Shown: positions 42,665-62,540 of the stretch, one piece after another
Layout: each line of letters starts with the position of its first letter
How positions within the stretch are numbered: the stretch's first letter is position 1
DNA from: Nepenthes gracilis
Taxonomy: Eukaryota > Streptophyta > Magnoliopsida > Caryophyllales > Nepenthaceae
NCBI GenBank assembly: GCA_033239525.1
Contig: BSYO01000036.1
Location: 6,284,126 to 6,348,125, forward strand
DNA length: 64,000 bases
Direction of reading: 5' to 3'
The notes under the pieces: model-generated
What the model was told of the DNA's origin: nothing
Databases searched by the model: none
What the model saw: only the letters and a program-made list of their open reading frames with translations
Made by a program: the position numbers and the translations under genes

Positions 42665-45579
42665 TACTTTTCCTGGTACCTTCTTTATCTAATGAAACAA
42701 TGTCTAGAATAAGTATTTTGCTACTTTCTGTATTGAGAATTTCATGTCTTTTAATCCTTTATATCTTCCAACATTTACCCTTGTTTAGAATTAGAGTATT
42801 TGCAGGCCATTTTCGGCATTTGAGATAGTGATCTATGGCATTTTCACCGTTTGGCTCTCTTTGTTTTGAGTTTATTGATCATTTTGCTATAGTTTTACTT
42901 GCTTTGTAGTAGTCCCTGGTTGTGTAGACGGGCTTTTATACTGCTTCCCAGTTGTATATGCTCTAACTTCCCAGTCACTGCGGCCTCTCTCCCTCACCGC
43001 CGCCACCCCTCCCCGCCGTCAGAATGGTGGGCTTACATATTTGGAGGGCTGTTATGGTCCTCCAGAGGGAGGTTTCTATATCCATTTGACGATTAAGATT
43101 AAAAATTATGTAAATGAATGGTGGAGATTGAATTATCATTTAAATTACATAATACAATCACCACCATTCATTTATCCAACTTCTAATCCTAGTTGTCGGG
43201 TGGATACAGAAGCATCTCCAATAGGAGGATCATTAGAACACACTCATCTTTGTCAAGTCATTTAGGGTAAAGTGCATTTCATGGGAACTTTTCAATGCAA
43301 ATATTTTGGAAATTTGGTGTAGTAGTCTATTGAAATTTAATTATTAGCTTATCTTATTAGACTTAGTTTTTGTCTTTTATCATATCTCAAGAATTCCGTA
43401 ATTTTTGTCTTATTAGACTTAGTTTTTGTTAGAGAGAGATGGGTTTTGGCTTTTGTTTACGGTGGTTGTTTTGGAATTGAAGCTTGTTAAAAAATTTCAG
43501 TTTTTAAGGTGGCTTTTGAAGAAATATTTCATTTATTATTATTTTTTAAAGTTGTTTTAATAATAATGTCAAGTAGTTAATATTAATCATCAGCCAGAGT
43601 CCTCTTTCATACAGATCAGACGCCCGTTTCTTGTAGAAGAAATTTGATTAAGATTTTGGTATTGTGAATAGTAAGGTAATGCTCCTCTGTCTCTTATTGA
43701 AAAAAGTGTTCGGGTCAGGACACAATCTTATAATCAAATCAAGAATAAATCTCTGTATGGTTCGAAAATTCAAGCCTGTTGGTTGGCAATGTAAGAAGAC
43801 ATAATGAAAACCCACAAGCAATGACAATGATAAGTATTAGTAAAATACAAATTTAACGTGAAAATTTATTATAAATGGAGGAGGAAAAATCATGGGGATT
43901 TAAGTTCGTATAAAATCTACTATGATCGTAAAAATGATTATACAAATCTTAAAAACTCTTTAATTTCACCACAATGTTGGTAAGTCGAGACAAATGCAAT
44001 AACAGATGAGAATTAGTTGATGAAAATAGTAACTAGATTTGAAGCCTAAATAGTTTGTAAAGTTCTTCTCATCAGTGGGCGCCTAAAAATAGTATTTAAA
44101 TATCGCCATGAATGCCCTAGAGTTTGAATGGTGCTTTTATGTTAGTGTCAGAGCACTTGCATCTTTTGCCTCTCATGCACATGCTCCCTTTATGCACTTA
44201 TCATACCCAGAAGTTGTTATTATTCACGCTAGTACACAACACGGGTGTGTTTTAATGGTGACTTTTGTACAAATGTGAATTGCACGAACCCGCGTAAAAA
44301 TCTTTTAACACTTCAGAAGTAAAAAATCATATATATAATGGGTGTGTGACTTACATGAGAACAATCCAATGTAACAAATTTGTCCTCACAAATTTTCAAA
44401 GGACCAATACAATTTGAGTAATCTCTCAACATATGTTAAGCTTCTATTTTTTGCTTCGCCTTTATCAACATATCAAAGCCATTGTTATCTAGCTTGACCT
44501 TGTCTAATGTCAATAATTTCGAATCAGATACATTCGGTATCTAATAATGGGTTGTATCAATATGCTTAGATCATGAACAAAATGATGAGTTTTTGCAAAT
44601 ATACTTGACGGGTCATTGGGGGTACAATGCAGATTAGGAATGGTGGATGTTGGATCCTTCGCCATTTGTCATCGGAACCTTGGTGGTTTTTTAACATAGA
44701 GATTTGGTTTGTTTATTTATTAAAATTTAATTTATTAGTCTTTTTTATCATATTTGTTTTTATCATTTATCTTACCTTAAATATTCTAAAATTTGATAAT
44801 TTTGATAGTCTTTAATTAATATAATTATAGAATATTATATTTATTATTTTTATTTTATTTTATAGCATCGTAAGTAAGGTAGCTATGCTTATATCTTTAT
44901 TAATCTACAAGTGAGAAAATTCTTAATTTTATTATTTAAAAAATTATCAATAAGGCCAATTACCATTATTAAGAGAATTATGGCTCTCCTTTTTTCCACC
45001 CGCAAACTCCCCTTCCCCCTTAATCATTTTTTATTCTCTGCAGCTGTCCCCCATGTTTTTCCATTTGAGGTGGCTTGTTATCCTAGGATTTTATTATAAT
45101 CTCCTTAAATATGATATTTTTTTTTCTAACTGATATTTTTATATTTATTTATATAAGAATTAAATAATTTTTAATTTTTTAAAAAAAACTTTTTATCGAT
45201 TTTAAAATGATTATAGCAGTTGAATTACCAATTTGAAGTGTTTTACTTAGATATTTCAATATAATCATACCCTTCCTGCACTATGGACCACCTTACCTTG
45301 CATGACGGAGTTGTTTTTCTTTTATTTTGAAATTTGTTTTGGGTGATGTCGGTACGATTTTGTGGTGTTTTTAAATTAAAGTTTGCTAAAAATTCCGAAA
45401 TATTTTGTTTTTTAGGAGGCTTTTCAGGAAGTATTTCATTTATTGTTTTTTGAATAAAAAATAATAGATAAAAATAAAAGTAAGACAATGAAAAACATGA
45501 AAAAAAAATTAATGATTTTTTTAAATAATTTTTTTATTTTTTATTTTTTATTTTTTTAATTGGGTGATTTCTGCTTAAG
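42665..45579. other. RSRC2-like 3' flank / intergenic, AT-rich
   Basis: No gene is supported. A short hairpin (AATGAATGGTGG and CCACCATTCATT) lies at about 43115-43170. Two diverged copies of one stretch occur at about 43470-43540 and 45370-45445; each ends ATTTCATTTATT. Confidence 0.4.
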
Positions 45580-45772
45580 GTTTGCAATGCAAGCACTATT
45601 CAAGCGAGTGAAAATAATCTTTTCTGGAATGTAGAAGGTAAGACTATTGTGTGTATCTGCTTCAGGCATTTAATATAAGCTCTCCATGTTTTACAGAAAC
45701 GCTTTCTGAAAGACTGGATCAAGATAACACCTCAGGACAAGACGACCTAATATCAGTCCATCAGTAATAACA
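45580..45772 (+). CDS. Two possible downstream exons, in frame across a splice, gene unclear
   Basis: After CTGCTTAAG, a frame reads VCNASTIQASENNLFWNVE to a GTAAGAC donor at about 45639. After TTTTACAG at about 45695 it goes on with ETLSERLDQDNTSGQDDLIS to a TAA stop. The split Glu codon closes correctly. The pair lies 2.9 kb past the RSRC2-like stop and before the end of the convergent CRK. It could be alternative 3' exons of the RSRC2-like gene or the end of an unknown gene. No family is recognised. Confidence 0.3.
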
Positions 45773-45994
45773 AATTTTATCAGTGTGTCCTATCTGATGT
45801 AATGTGCACGACACTCTGTAATCACATTTAAAAAATGACATAATATTTTATCAATTTATTTATAGTAACAGCTCATATAAAAATAGACAAATGGCAGAAA
45901 TTTTCTGACTACAATGCCATCAAGTTGTCAGAGATGATCAGCCAATGGGATACTTCTTGGTAGCTCAATAACACGAGGAGATCATAAATACATT

Positions 45995-46344
45995 TTTATT
46001 CAGTAAAAGCGAGTGCATTTAGTACACAAAAGAGTGCACAACACGGACCACGAAAACTTGCACCAGAACTAAGACATCTGCTCGTCTAAAAATCTGCATT
46101 TTTTTATATAATCTGGCCCCATCTGTACATTTCTCTAAGCTTCAGCAAGCACCCATAGTAGTACAACCAAAAAACCAGGAACTTTCTATCAAGAAAATTG
46201 TGGGGGAAACAATATACCAACATTGCTACTACAGATGCTGCCGCCATGGACTTCGAAAGAGCTTTTATCACAGTTTGCTCGAGGAGCTTCTAGTTCATGA
46301 AAGGTACTGCATTTTAACAGTGGACAGTAGAAACGGGCTTGGTG
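45995..46344 (-). other. CRK: CRK 3' UTR with AATAAA signal
   Basis: Downstream of the stop, the - strand reads AATAAA at 46000-45995, a good polyadenylation signal about 345 bp after the stop codon. Confidence 0.5.
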
Positions 46345-53510
<7,166 letters not shown>

Positions 53511-54361
53511 GGAATCAGAAACCCGGTTTAAGGGAACACTGAAAACAAGGGCAACAAACCCAAACAAATCCAACCAGCAGCAAATTTGCGGCAATTTTTG
53601 TAGGAAAGAAGAAGAGGAGTTACAGGAAACTACACCATTAGGAGGATTATTATGAGGAAGAAATCAATAAGAGGCTCTAAAATATGAGAGATAAATTACA
53701 CTAAATAAAATTGGAACAAAACTTTTTCCTCAGAAAGTACTGGGTTCGAGAACTATGAAGAAGTAAGGTTTTATATTTCTTTTTTCATTTACCTTAATTC
53801 TGATTTGAAACTTTCTAGAAAAGATGAAATCCTACTCAGAGATCACTAAAATCAGGTAATGATTCGCATAGAAAACCCACAAGAATTCAATTTCCAGGGA
53901 AACTGAGTAGGGAAAAAGAAACCCGGTAAGTAAAATTGAGCTAAAAGAAAGTATAACAGAAAGAGGTCATAGCTTCATCATCACAGCAACAATGCCGAGC
54001 AAACTAAGAATCAGCAGACAGAGAAGTGGAAATGGAATCAGCTGACGAAAAGAGATAATATATAAATATATGCAAAGTTTGCATCAAAGTATAACCCAGA
54101 TAATCTCTATCAGAAACGGGAGAAGAAAGGTAACAAAAGTGAGGTAAAGATGCTGAGGAAGAAGAGGAAAGAAAGCTGGAAGAAGGAGAAGAAAGATGGA
54201 GGAAATCGGAGTTCTTTTTTCCACTGATTTTGTAAGCTTTTTCCTTTCAAGCAGGTGGATTACGGGGGAAAACAACCACTTTAATGGAGGACCTAAGAAA
54301 ATAGTTGGGGTGGGGTTGGGTTTTGGACCGTCCAGCCTGTCTTTACGTGATTACTAAACAC

Positions 54362-54395
<34 letters not shown>

Positions 54396-54400
54396 CCATT
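53511..54400 (-). promoter_or_regulatory. CRK: CRK 5' leader and promoter region (candidate)
   Basis: Upstream of the CRK start, the - strand is strongly pyrimidine-rich at about 54100-54215, as in many plant 5' leaders. A TATA-like stretch lies at about 54060-54075. An (AG)n microsatellite is at 54363-54392. The transcription start cannot be fixed from sequence. Confidence 0.35.
54363..54392. repeat. (AG)15 microsatellite
   Basis: Uninterrupted AG repeats upstream of CRK. Confidence 0.95.
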
Positions 54401-57150
54401 ACTTCGGGTTACAATTTTGCAGAGAAAGTTGAGCTTAACATGTTTGATTTTTGACCACTTTTTGCATTTTTGATTATCCTTAATTCATCATAATTCCTCA
54501 GCACCTAAAATTTGTGGTGCTTCTACCGGATTTTCTGTGCTGTGGGCTCTTAAATTTTCAATAAATCATTAATGGATAAATACTGTTACCGTCAAACTTT
54601 ATGCACTTTGTAGAAGAGCTCATTGAATACCGAAAATTCAAAAACGTACCAGGCTGAGTTCACATGCTATAATTGAATTATTTTGCCCTTTCATCAAAAA
54701 AATAAAAAAAAAACTTCTACCCAATTCTTACGATGTCTTCTACAATAAAGATATGGTAACCAACATTTTATCATAATAAAGATTAGACAATGTCGTTTCA
54801 AGAGTTAATCAAATTAGATTTAATTACCCAACAACGGGCTGAACAATTAGGTAACTTGATCGTTGATAGACTTTAGTATTGCTCTCAGTGATGGGTGTCG
54901 ACATTGACAATTAGCATTAAGCACCCAATTATTCAATTGTATTAACTTTTAATCTTATCAAGATTCAGTGTAAATAGTTGGGTCGTAACAAAAACTTTAT
55001 CTATAATTAGTATTAAATATTCATTATCTCACTTTTGTATTAAAGGGATACCATTCGTTATAAGTTAAATTTATAATACCACAATTTTATTAAATAATTA
55101 GAATAGCATCTCTTATCAAATACAAACGTGAGAGGTAAAAAATGACCCATAATTCAGGAAAAACATTTATACGATGAGTACTGCTACAGGTTTGTGAATA
55201 ACCCATTTCCAACAATGAAATGGATTAAATTCAGACTTTGAATATTTGAAGTAACATTTTCTAATAGATTGTGTCCATTTGAAAATCATCTTGCATGAAG
55301 ATCGATCTATCAGGAGCTGTACTATATGGACAATGCCCAACCATAGGCTACATATATAGAAGTTATCCTATTACGTTAGTAGCAGTCATATTATCAAAAC
55401 ATAGTTCAAAAAGATAAATTTTATTAGTAAAAAAGGTACTGAAAATTTGTTACATCCATATGATCATTCTATACTCAAAGTGCATGCAAAGTAAATTTTT
55501 TGTTGAATTTAGTCAATTAAGTTAAACATACCATGTCAACCACGTCTAAAAAACAGTTTATTAGAAAAATTGACAATTTGACAAATAATCATTTCATAAA
55601 ATTCATTAAATCCACATATATAAAAATAATGGTTAATGTTAGAGACAATAACTTTTCAATAAAAGAATAATTTTTCAGTATAAAAGTTATTATTCTAAAA
55701 AAAATAACAGTCAGAAAATAAAAAAACACTAATTAACTATAATTTTTGAGGAGGGAAGTAAATAAGAACTCCCGGAAGAGTCACTTCAACACTAGGTCAT
55801 GACCTTTATATATAAATGTCCACTTGAAACATAAGGGGCCGGAAAAAAATGTCTCAATATGATTTTAAATTAAAAAAAAAAAGCCAACTTTGGAACAAGT
55901 CCTGCTGAATATCTTTTTCATTCACAATTCTTATGCAGGAGTTTGCCCTAACAAATACTTATTCTCCCATCTCTTTCATCAAGCATTTTAATTTAACTAG
56001 ATTTTTAATGACTTCGACCACATTATTATGGCTCATCTAATTTGAATGCAAAAAAATAATATATATCTGTAAAAATAATTTATTTAAAAAAATTATTTTG
56101 TTTTATATTAATTTCACATCATGTAGACAAATTCATCAAACAAATCTTTATTAATCATCCTCAATTCTTTTCCTGTGATAGCACGATGATCCATTTTTGA
56201 TATCTAATCTTCTAATTTTTATCTTATTTAGGGCAAAGTTTTTAATTTATTGGTTATGTACTCAATCTTGATTATGCAATTCACTTATGAAATTATGTAG
56301 AGATTCTATTAGTGAAATCGCTAAATTTATAACGTGAGGGTCTAAGTGAATAATTCCTTGAAATTGAATAAATTTAAAAATAATTAATTAATTATTAAAT
56401 TATGTATTTTTATCATTATAATAAATGGATTTTGGATGATTTAAATGTTTTAAATTCTTTGGTTTGATTGGGATTGTGTATATTATTTGGGTTGTCCATA
56501 TGTAATTGTCACGTAATGATTCTCACGGGTCTTAAAATATATATTGTTTAACGTATGCTAAAAGAAGTCTTAATTTCTCTTTTATTTCTAAAATTTTATT
56601 CCAACCCCTAGTTTTTGAATAATATCCTCAGCTTAAAATAATGTCTTTTATATTTATATTTATTTTTTTAAGTTTGTGATAAAAAATTATAATTATAAAA
56701 TTATGAATTCAGAAAAAATGCTTCTATAAAATGGGAAAAAATATCTGTTTTTCTTGATCTTAGTCATCCAATAAGAAATATATGATTGAAAATTTAAATT
56801 TTTTAGCAAATTACTTAAATTCAATTATATAAATTATTATTAAATATAATTAAATATTAATTATTTTAATAGACGATTAAAATTTTTTTAAAAAAATACG
56901 AATGGCTTCGTCATAAAAAATGCAGCCACTCGTTATATAAAACCATTTAGTGGCATTGATTGTCATCTTCAATAATTATTGCATGATGAAGACGGTCATA
57001 AATACTTGTCAAAAAGAAAACAGTCATAAATAATAACGTTGTGGGGAAGAAAAACCAATTTGACTTTTTTTTTTAAAAAAAAAACAGGTGACTTAATTTT
57101 TATTTTTTGTTTTTGATGTCAATCTAAATATAAATAATTATGATTTATTT
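54400..57150. other. AT-rich intergenic DNA, no gene seen
   Basis: No exon with conserved motifs on either strand. Long A and T runs; no element termini found. Confidence 0.5.
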
Positions 57151-57151
57151 A

Positions 57152-57237
57152 TTTTTTAATGCAGAATTAATTTAAATTATTTTTAAATAAATAGTAAAAA
57201 TTCAAAAAAATATATGAATTAATTCTGCATTAAAAAA
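57152..57237. repeat. 21-bp perfect inverted repeat with 44-bp loop
   Basis: The left arm, 57152-57172, starts TTTTTTAATGCAGAATTAA. The right arm, 57217-57237, is its exact reverse complement (ends TGCATTAAAAAA). It could be the ends of a tiny MITE remnant or a transcribed hairpin. Confidence 0.8.
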
Positions 57238-57369
57238 AAAAAAGAAAAAAAAATCAGCCCCTCTGAATCTGAGTTTTGCATATGGCCAATCTCATGCACT
57301 TGATTCACCAAGCAATTAAGGGTTACCTTCTCCAAATCTTAACCTCCCAATTATAATGAAACCCCAACC

Positions 57370-57396
57370 TATATATATATATATATATATATATAT
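57370..57396. repeat. (AT)n microsatellite
   Basis: Uninterrupted AT repeats in intergenic DNA. Confidence 0.95.
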
Positions 57397-57399
57397 TTA

Positions 57400-59850
57400 A
57401 AGAAGTTGGTAATGATATTATATTATAAATTATATATTTTAAAGTAAAAATAAATTTATATTTTATGTTATCTAAAATAGTGTAATTTAGATTTTAGAAT
57501 TGCTTATATAATTATAATAATTATCTATACTTATAATAGCTTTTTGATTATATAGTTTGAATAAAATTAATGAATATAAATTAATACAACAAGAACTTTT
57601 TACAAACAAGCGATAAAATGAAAAGAAAAAAACCCTAATGCTTCGTTATGTGTTTTGAGATTAATTCTTCTGTAACTTTTACTTAGATATATATGCATTT
57701 ATTATAAACTATACAATACATTATAGATATATGATTATTATCTTCTAACTAAATTATTATGATATTAGAATATATTTATATATTGACTAATTTGTACGTA
57801 TATTTATGTATGTTGAAGCTTAGATCTAATTGAATAGAGTCACCTAGGCCTCTTAGTTAGGTGTACGACAACATGGTTTTTTAGTCAAAAGAGAACCCAA
57901 GAAGGTTTTAGGAGGCTTTATACGTGCTCCAGTAGCCTAATAATAGATTATAGGCTTTCTTTAGGGGAAAGGAAAGGTGACGAAGAAGCTAACAACTCTA
58001 ATATTTGTAGGTCGAAGCTGATCATTATTTTATTATTATTTTTCTAGAACTTTGAGATCATGCAAGAATAATAGACAACCGCGTTGCCAAATTATTTAAC
58101 TAGTTGGGTGTACAAATTTCACAATATTTTAGGGGCACAGGTGGCCAATCTTCCCTTCTGAATTCAACAGTTTTTAATCATCAGTTACCATTAAAGTATA
58201 CTAAATAATATAACATTTTTTTCCATTCATCAATTTTAATAACTAAAATTTACCTAAAAATATAGATGAATGAATGAGTATCGCATCATTCATAATTATT
58301 CTAAAAGTAATTAATGAGTGTCCCATAATCATTTTTCTTAATCTTATACTGCATTTGTATAATAAAATAGAATCAAATAAGAATAAGTCGGTGCTACTTA
58401 ATCTTACTTTATTCACTCAAGCAAAAACCCTATTAACAAAGTTGTTTGAGTTATGTTTGATTTATGTAGACAAGTTTTTATTTTAAGGGCAGAGATAGGG
58501 ACCCTTAAAGAAATAAACCAACCAAACTTTTCAAAAATTACTTCCTCTAGACCTAATCTACAAGCCCTAAAAAGGGCCGAACAAGGCTCTGAAACTATGG
58601 ACAAATAAGCAACAAAAACACCTTTTTTTTTTTCAGTTGAGGCACCAATTTTATAACCATTTAAACATCTTACTTAGATAGACTAAACTAATTGGGTTGG
58701 AGGTCGAGTGGATCCTTTTTATTTTAGGAGACGGCAATGAATTATGGATGTGACCATCCTATCTTCACCGTTTGTCATTAAAAATGTGTCTCGAAAAAAA
58801 AAGTGTTCTTGGTTTAAGTATGAAGTTGTTGGGAAGATGATAGCCGGTCTGGACAAATCAGAGTTGGACAGAAATAATACGCATAAATTTACAAGATAGA
58901 GGAATATGGGAGCAAGAGTAATAACGTACTAAATTTTTACTTGTAAAGTCCTCTTCTTAAATAAGAAAAAAAAATTACGAAATACTTAATTTATAAATAA
59001 ATTTTACTATGTAAATATGGTTACAGAAATTCCTTTTTAGCTACACAAATCCTTTGGAGATGTAACCTATTTAGTCAATCGAAGTGGGGGTAATTATATT
59101 CTTGTAAGAAATCTTATTTTGAAGATTTTTTGTACTTACAATAATTTTTTTTCTTTGCATTAATATTTTTATAGAAAGTTTCAACATCAAGGTTCATTAA
59201 TCTCTTAAGTGCTGATATGTTTCTCTCGGTAGAAAAATTATCATAACTTTTAATTCTGATTGTTAAATTAACTTAGGAGCATTTTCACTTATAAGATTAT
59301 AACAGCAATCCAACCCTTCACCCCTTCTGCTGGGTGGAGCTTTGTGCAAGGACAAGCAAAGATGTATTCTTATTCTTTGATTCCTTTCTTACCTCCACTC
59401 GATGCTTACAGTTTGCAGCTTCGAATAATTTAAAGCAACTAAAAGGAAGGGTCTTTAAGGGGAAGACCAATTGAGAGAGAGAGAGAGAGAGAGAGGAATC
59501 TGTTTGGCAAGGAAGAAAATATATAGCATATGAGACATTCAAGAACGTGGAATACAGATGTATCCAAGCCATATATTGCTCGGATTTTCTCCACCGAGAA
59601 GACATTACGAAATTATTTTAATCATATTTTTTTATGCTTTTAATCATTATAAGGAACCTTTTATGATAAAACACAATCTTTCTTATAGGTAATTAATTTA
59701 TATATTTAAAAATATTATTTATAAGCTAAGATCCAAACTATCACCATTAGATCAAAGAAATCTATGAAGGTTTTAGAAATAATCAAAATACCCAAAAGAA
59801 CCATTAAAACTTAAAAAATCAAAAGCAAGAAACTGTTACAAAATAATTGA
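57400..59850. other. AT-rich intergenic DNA with (GA)n run, no gene seen
   Basis: A GA run lies at about 59473-59495. Short ORFs have no recognisable domain. Confidence 0.5.
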
Positions 59851-59856
59851 TATTAT

Positions 59857-60664
59857 TGCGTCCCGGATCTGCGGCTGCCGTACGGATTAGGGAGCCTTTG
59901 GATTCCCAAGCACGCGGTGGTGTCAGGCAAATGGTCCGGTTTCCGTAACTCTAAACCTGGACCTGCATAACAGAAACAAGAGGTCAGAGGTCCGGCAGGA
60001 TTTCTCCCACCACGTCCACTCCGACACTCAAGTCAACAAGTTCCCGCAATAAACAGAAATGGCGCATGCTATTAGCGGTGTGCGGATGAATGCTAATGAA
60101 ACGTGAGTGATTCGTATACTTTAGTATGGAAAATGTAATGAGCAGGTTACGAAAGGCCTGACTTCCTTAATGCACTGTGATGGGTGGCTGACTTTCAGTT
60201 GCTTGATTAGACTCGGGGATGGTGATCATGAGAGAAACGGGCTCGCTTGTGGACAAAAGAAGTGAGTCTAATCTCAGTTCCAGCTCTTTTTCTCTTGTGA
60301 TCTTGTTCTGAGGAGGGAGGATCGAAATTCGAATCGGGGATCCTTCTCTCTGCGGGGAGTGAGAGCTCTCATAGGCTCTTCCCCATTAGACTCTGGGCGC
60401 CAAAATGCCCGTTGCAATGGCTTCCTTGCCTCTGGTCGCTGTCGTTGACTGCCGGTCATGTCGGCTATCGTTTTGCCGTGGCGAGCAGGCTCCTGGGCGC
60501 TGCCGGGCATGCCTGGTTTTTCCCTAAGCGGGGATTAGCTGGTTGCCTGCGGGCGGCTGCCTGAACAGTACGGCAACCGCAGACCCGGGGCGTAACATTG
60601 GCGCCGTCTGTGAGAATTCGAAGGCTCCCTAATCCGTACGACAACCACAGACCGGAGACATAAC
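59857..60664. mobile_element. Rearranged Tat-type LTR fragment with primer-binding site and inverted ends
   Basis: The GC content rises sharply here. The left end contains CGTACGGATTAGGGAGCC (about 59878-59895). The right end contains its near inverse, GGCTCCCTAATCCGTACG (about 60624-60641), so about 45 bp form diverged terminal inverted repeats. Within it, TTGGCGCCGTCTGTGAGAA at about 60598 is a gypsy primer-binding site preceded by an LTR-like end GGGGCGTAACA. The block AACAAGAGGTCAGAGGTCC and CCACTCCGACACTCAAGTCA (about 59973-60035) is homologous to the LTRs at 34186 and 38313. No gag or pol is present. Confidence 0.65.
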
Positions 60665-62500
60665 AGACATATTCAAAGAGAAAATGATTTGACAAAATTT
60701 TTTTTTCTGGGCTCATTCAAAAGATAAAAATATTATCCGTAAAGTAATCTATATGATGGTTACTGTATGAGCCCAGAAAGGTCAATAATGTTAGATAAAA
60801 GACAATCTATTTTGATATTGCCATAAAATTGCACTCTAAAAAAAAAACTACGAATTACATGATTAGTCTATTTTGATGCCATCCCAAGGGGAAGCTGTGG
60901 GTGAGATGGGCAAGAGGACAGAAACAGTAAAAGTGTTACATTATGTTATAATAATGATAAATTATTAAAAATATATAATTATTTTCTATTTTAATAATCA
61001 ATCATACAAATAAATATTTGTCTAATAATTGTCAATATCAATGAAATAGATAAATTTCGTTAATTGTCCCAACCAAGAACCATCATTGGGATGCTGCAAT
61101 TTCATGCTCTCTTTAGTTTGAAGTTTGACCATTTTTCGTGTGACACGTGTCAAAGATCGGTGGCTTTGATTTAATCAATCTGTGAGAGCATTCATCGACC
61201 GTTGGATTATCCTTCTGTGACACTTCGTTTGCTCATAGAAACTTTGAGATTCTTCAGCTAACCCTTGTATTGATGATCAACATCTCACCATTATGATAAA
61301 AAGAACTCGTTCATTTATAATTTACTTATACTAATACAAAATGATAAATGTTTTTTAATTGATAATTTAATTTTTATAAGTAGGACTCATGTTAACTTTT
61401 TTCTTTTTGATTTTTTTTAAATTTAATGGACCATAAATATAAAAAGTGAAAATCTAAGTAAATTGTAAGTAAATAGCAACTTGTAATGTTACTGTATATT
61501 AAAACAGAAATTGCTTGATGATGGGAATGATTATTGTTTCTCTAAGTCTTGAGAATATAAATCACTCGATTTACTTTTCATAATAATTTTTTTTAAATTA
61601 TATTCTTCATAATAATTTACTATCCCAAAAAAAGACAAGAGAAAAAAATTTAAGATAATTTGAATATTTAATCTTTATATCTTATTGGTGAAATGGAACA
61701 CTTGAAATTTAACGGACCATTTTTTTTTTCTAGGTTAAAGAAAATATTTATAAAAAAATATGAGTTACTTATAGTTAAAGAACATACAAAATAAATTATA
61801 CTTTAAAATTTTAAATTTATACGGCAATAGGCGATGTAAGATTACCCACTTTTAGAGAATATTATAATAAATTGATCAAAATGTCATAGCAAATTTAGAT
61901 TTTTGATCCCATTTAATTAGTGAAATATAAAACTTTATTGTTCTTGATTAAAATAAAATTATGAAAAAAACATGGATTTGAAAGTTGATATAAACCAAAT
62001 GATCAAATATTTTAATTACTGAAAATATAATAATGGTTTAATTAGCTAAACTTAGAAGAGAATACATATGAAGAAATTAATTCAACCAAAAGGAGGGACC
62101 TTCATCATCCAAAATGAAAAAAAAAAAGAAGCAAAAAAAAGAAAAAAAAAATCATAAAAATAAAAAAGAAAATGCATTCATGGCTGCATGATAACTTCAC
62201 TATTAACACTGATTACCTCAATAATAAACCCTTCTCTCATTTTAAAATATATACATATACATATATTTCAGTTGAAAAGGTGCCATCAAATAATGTGTTG
62301 CCAAAGTTTCAATAATATATAATCAACTATTATTATTATTAATTAAAAATAGGTATAAAAAAGTATTCTAACAAAGACAAGGAAGGAGAATTTATTCACA
62401 ACGAATATCAACCATTACTTTGTTAAAAAGGTGAAAGAGATATAATCTTTGAGGGGAATCCTTTATAGAGGATATGGGGAATATATTTGTGATTGATCTT

Positions 62501-62540
<40 letters not shown>

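Noticed and set aside
60274..60716. - strand ORFs in the GC-rich block near 60.3-60.7 kb
   Set aside because: They read through LTR-type sequence on the strand opposite to the primer-binding site and match no gag or pol motif.
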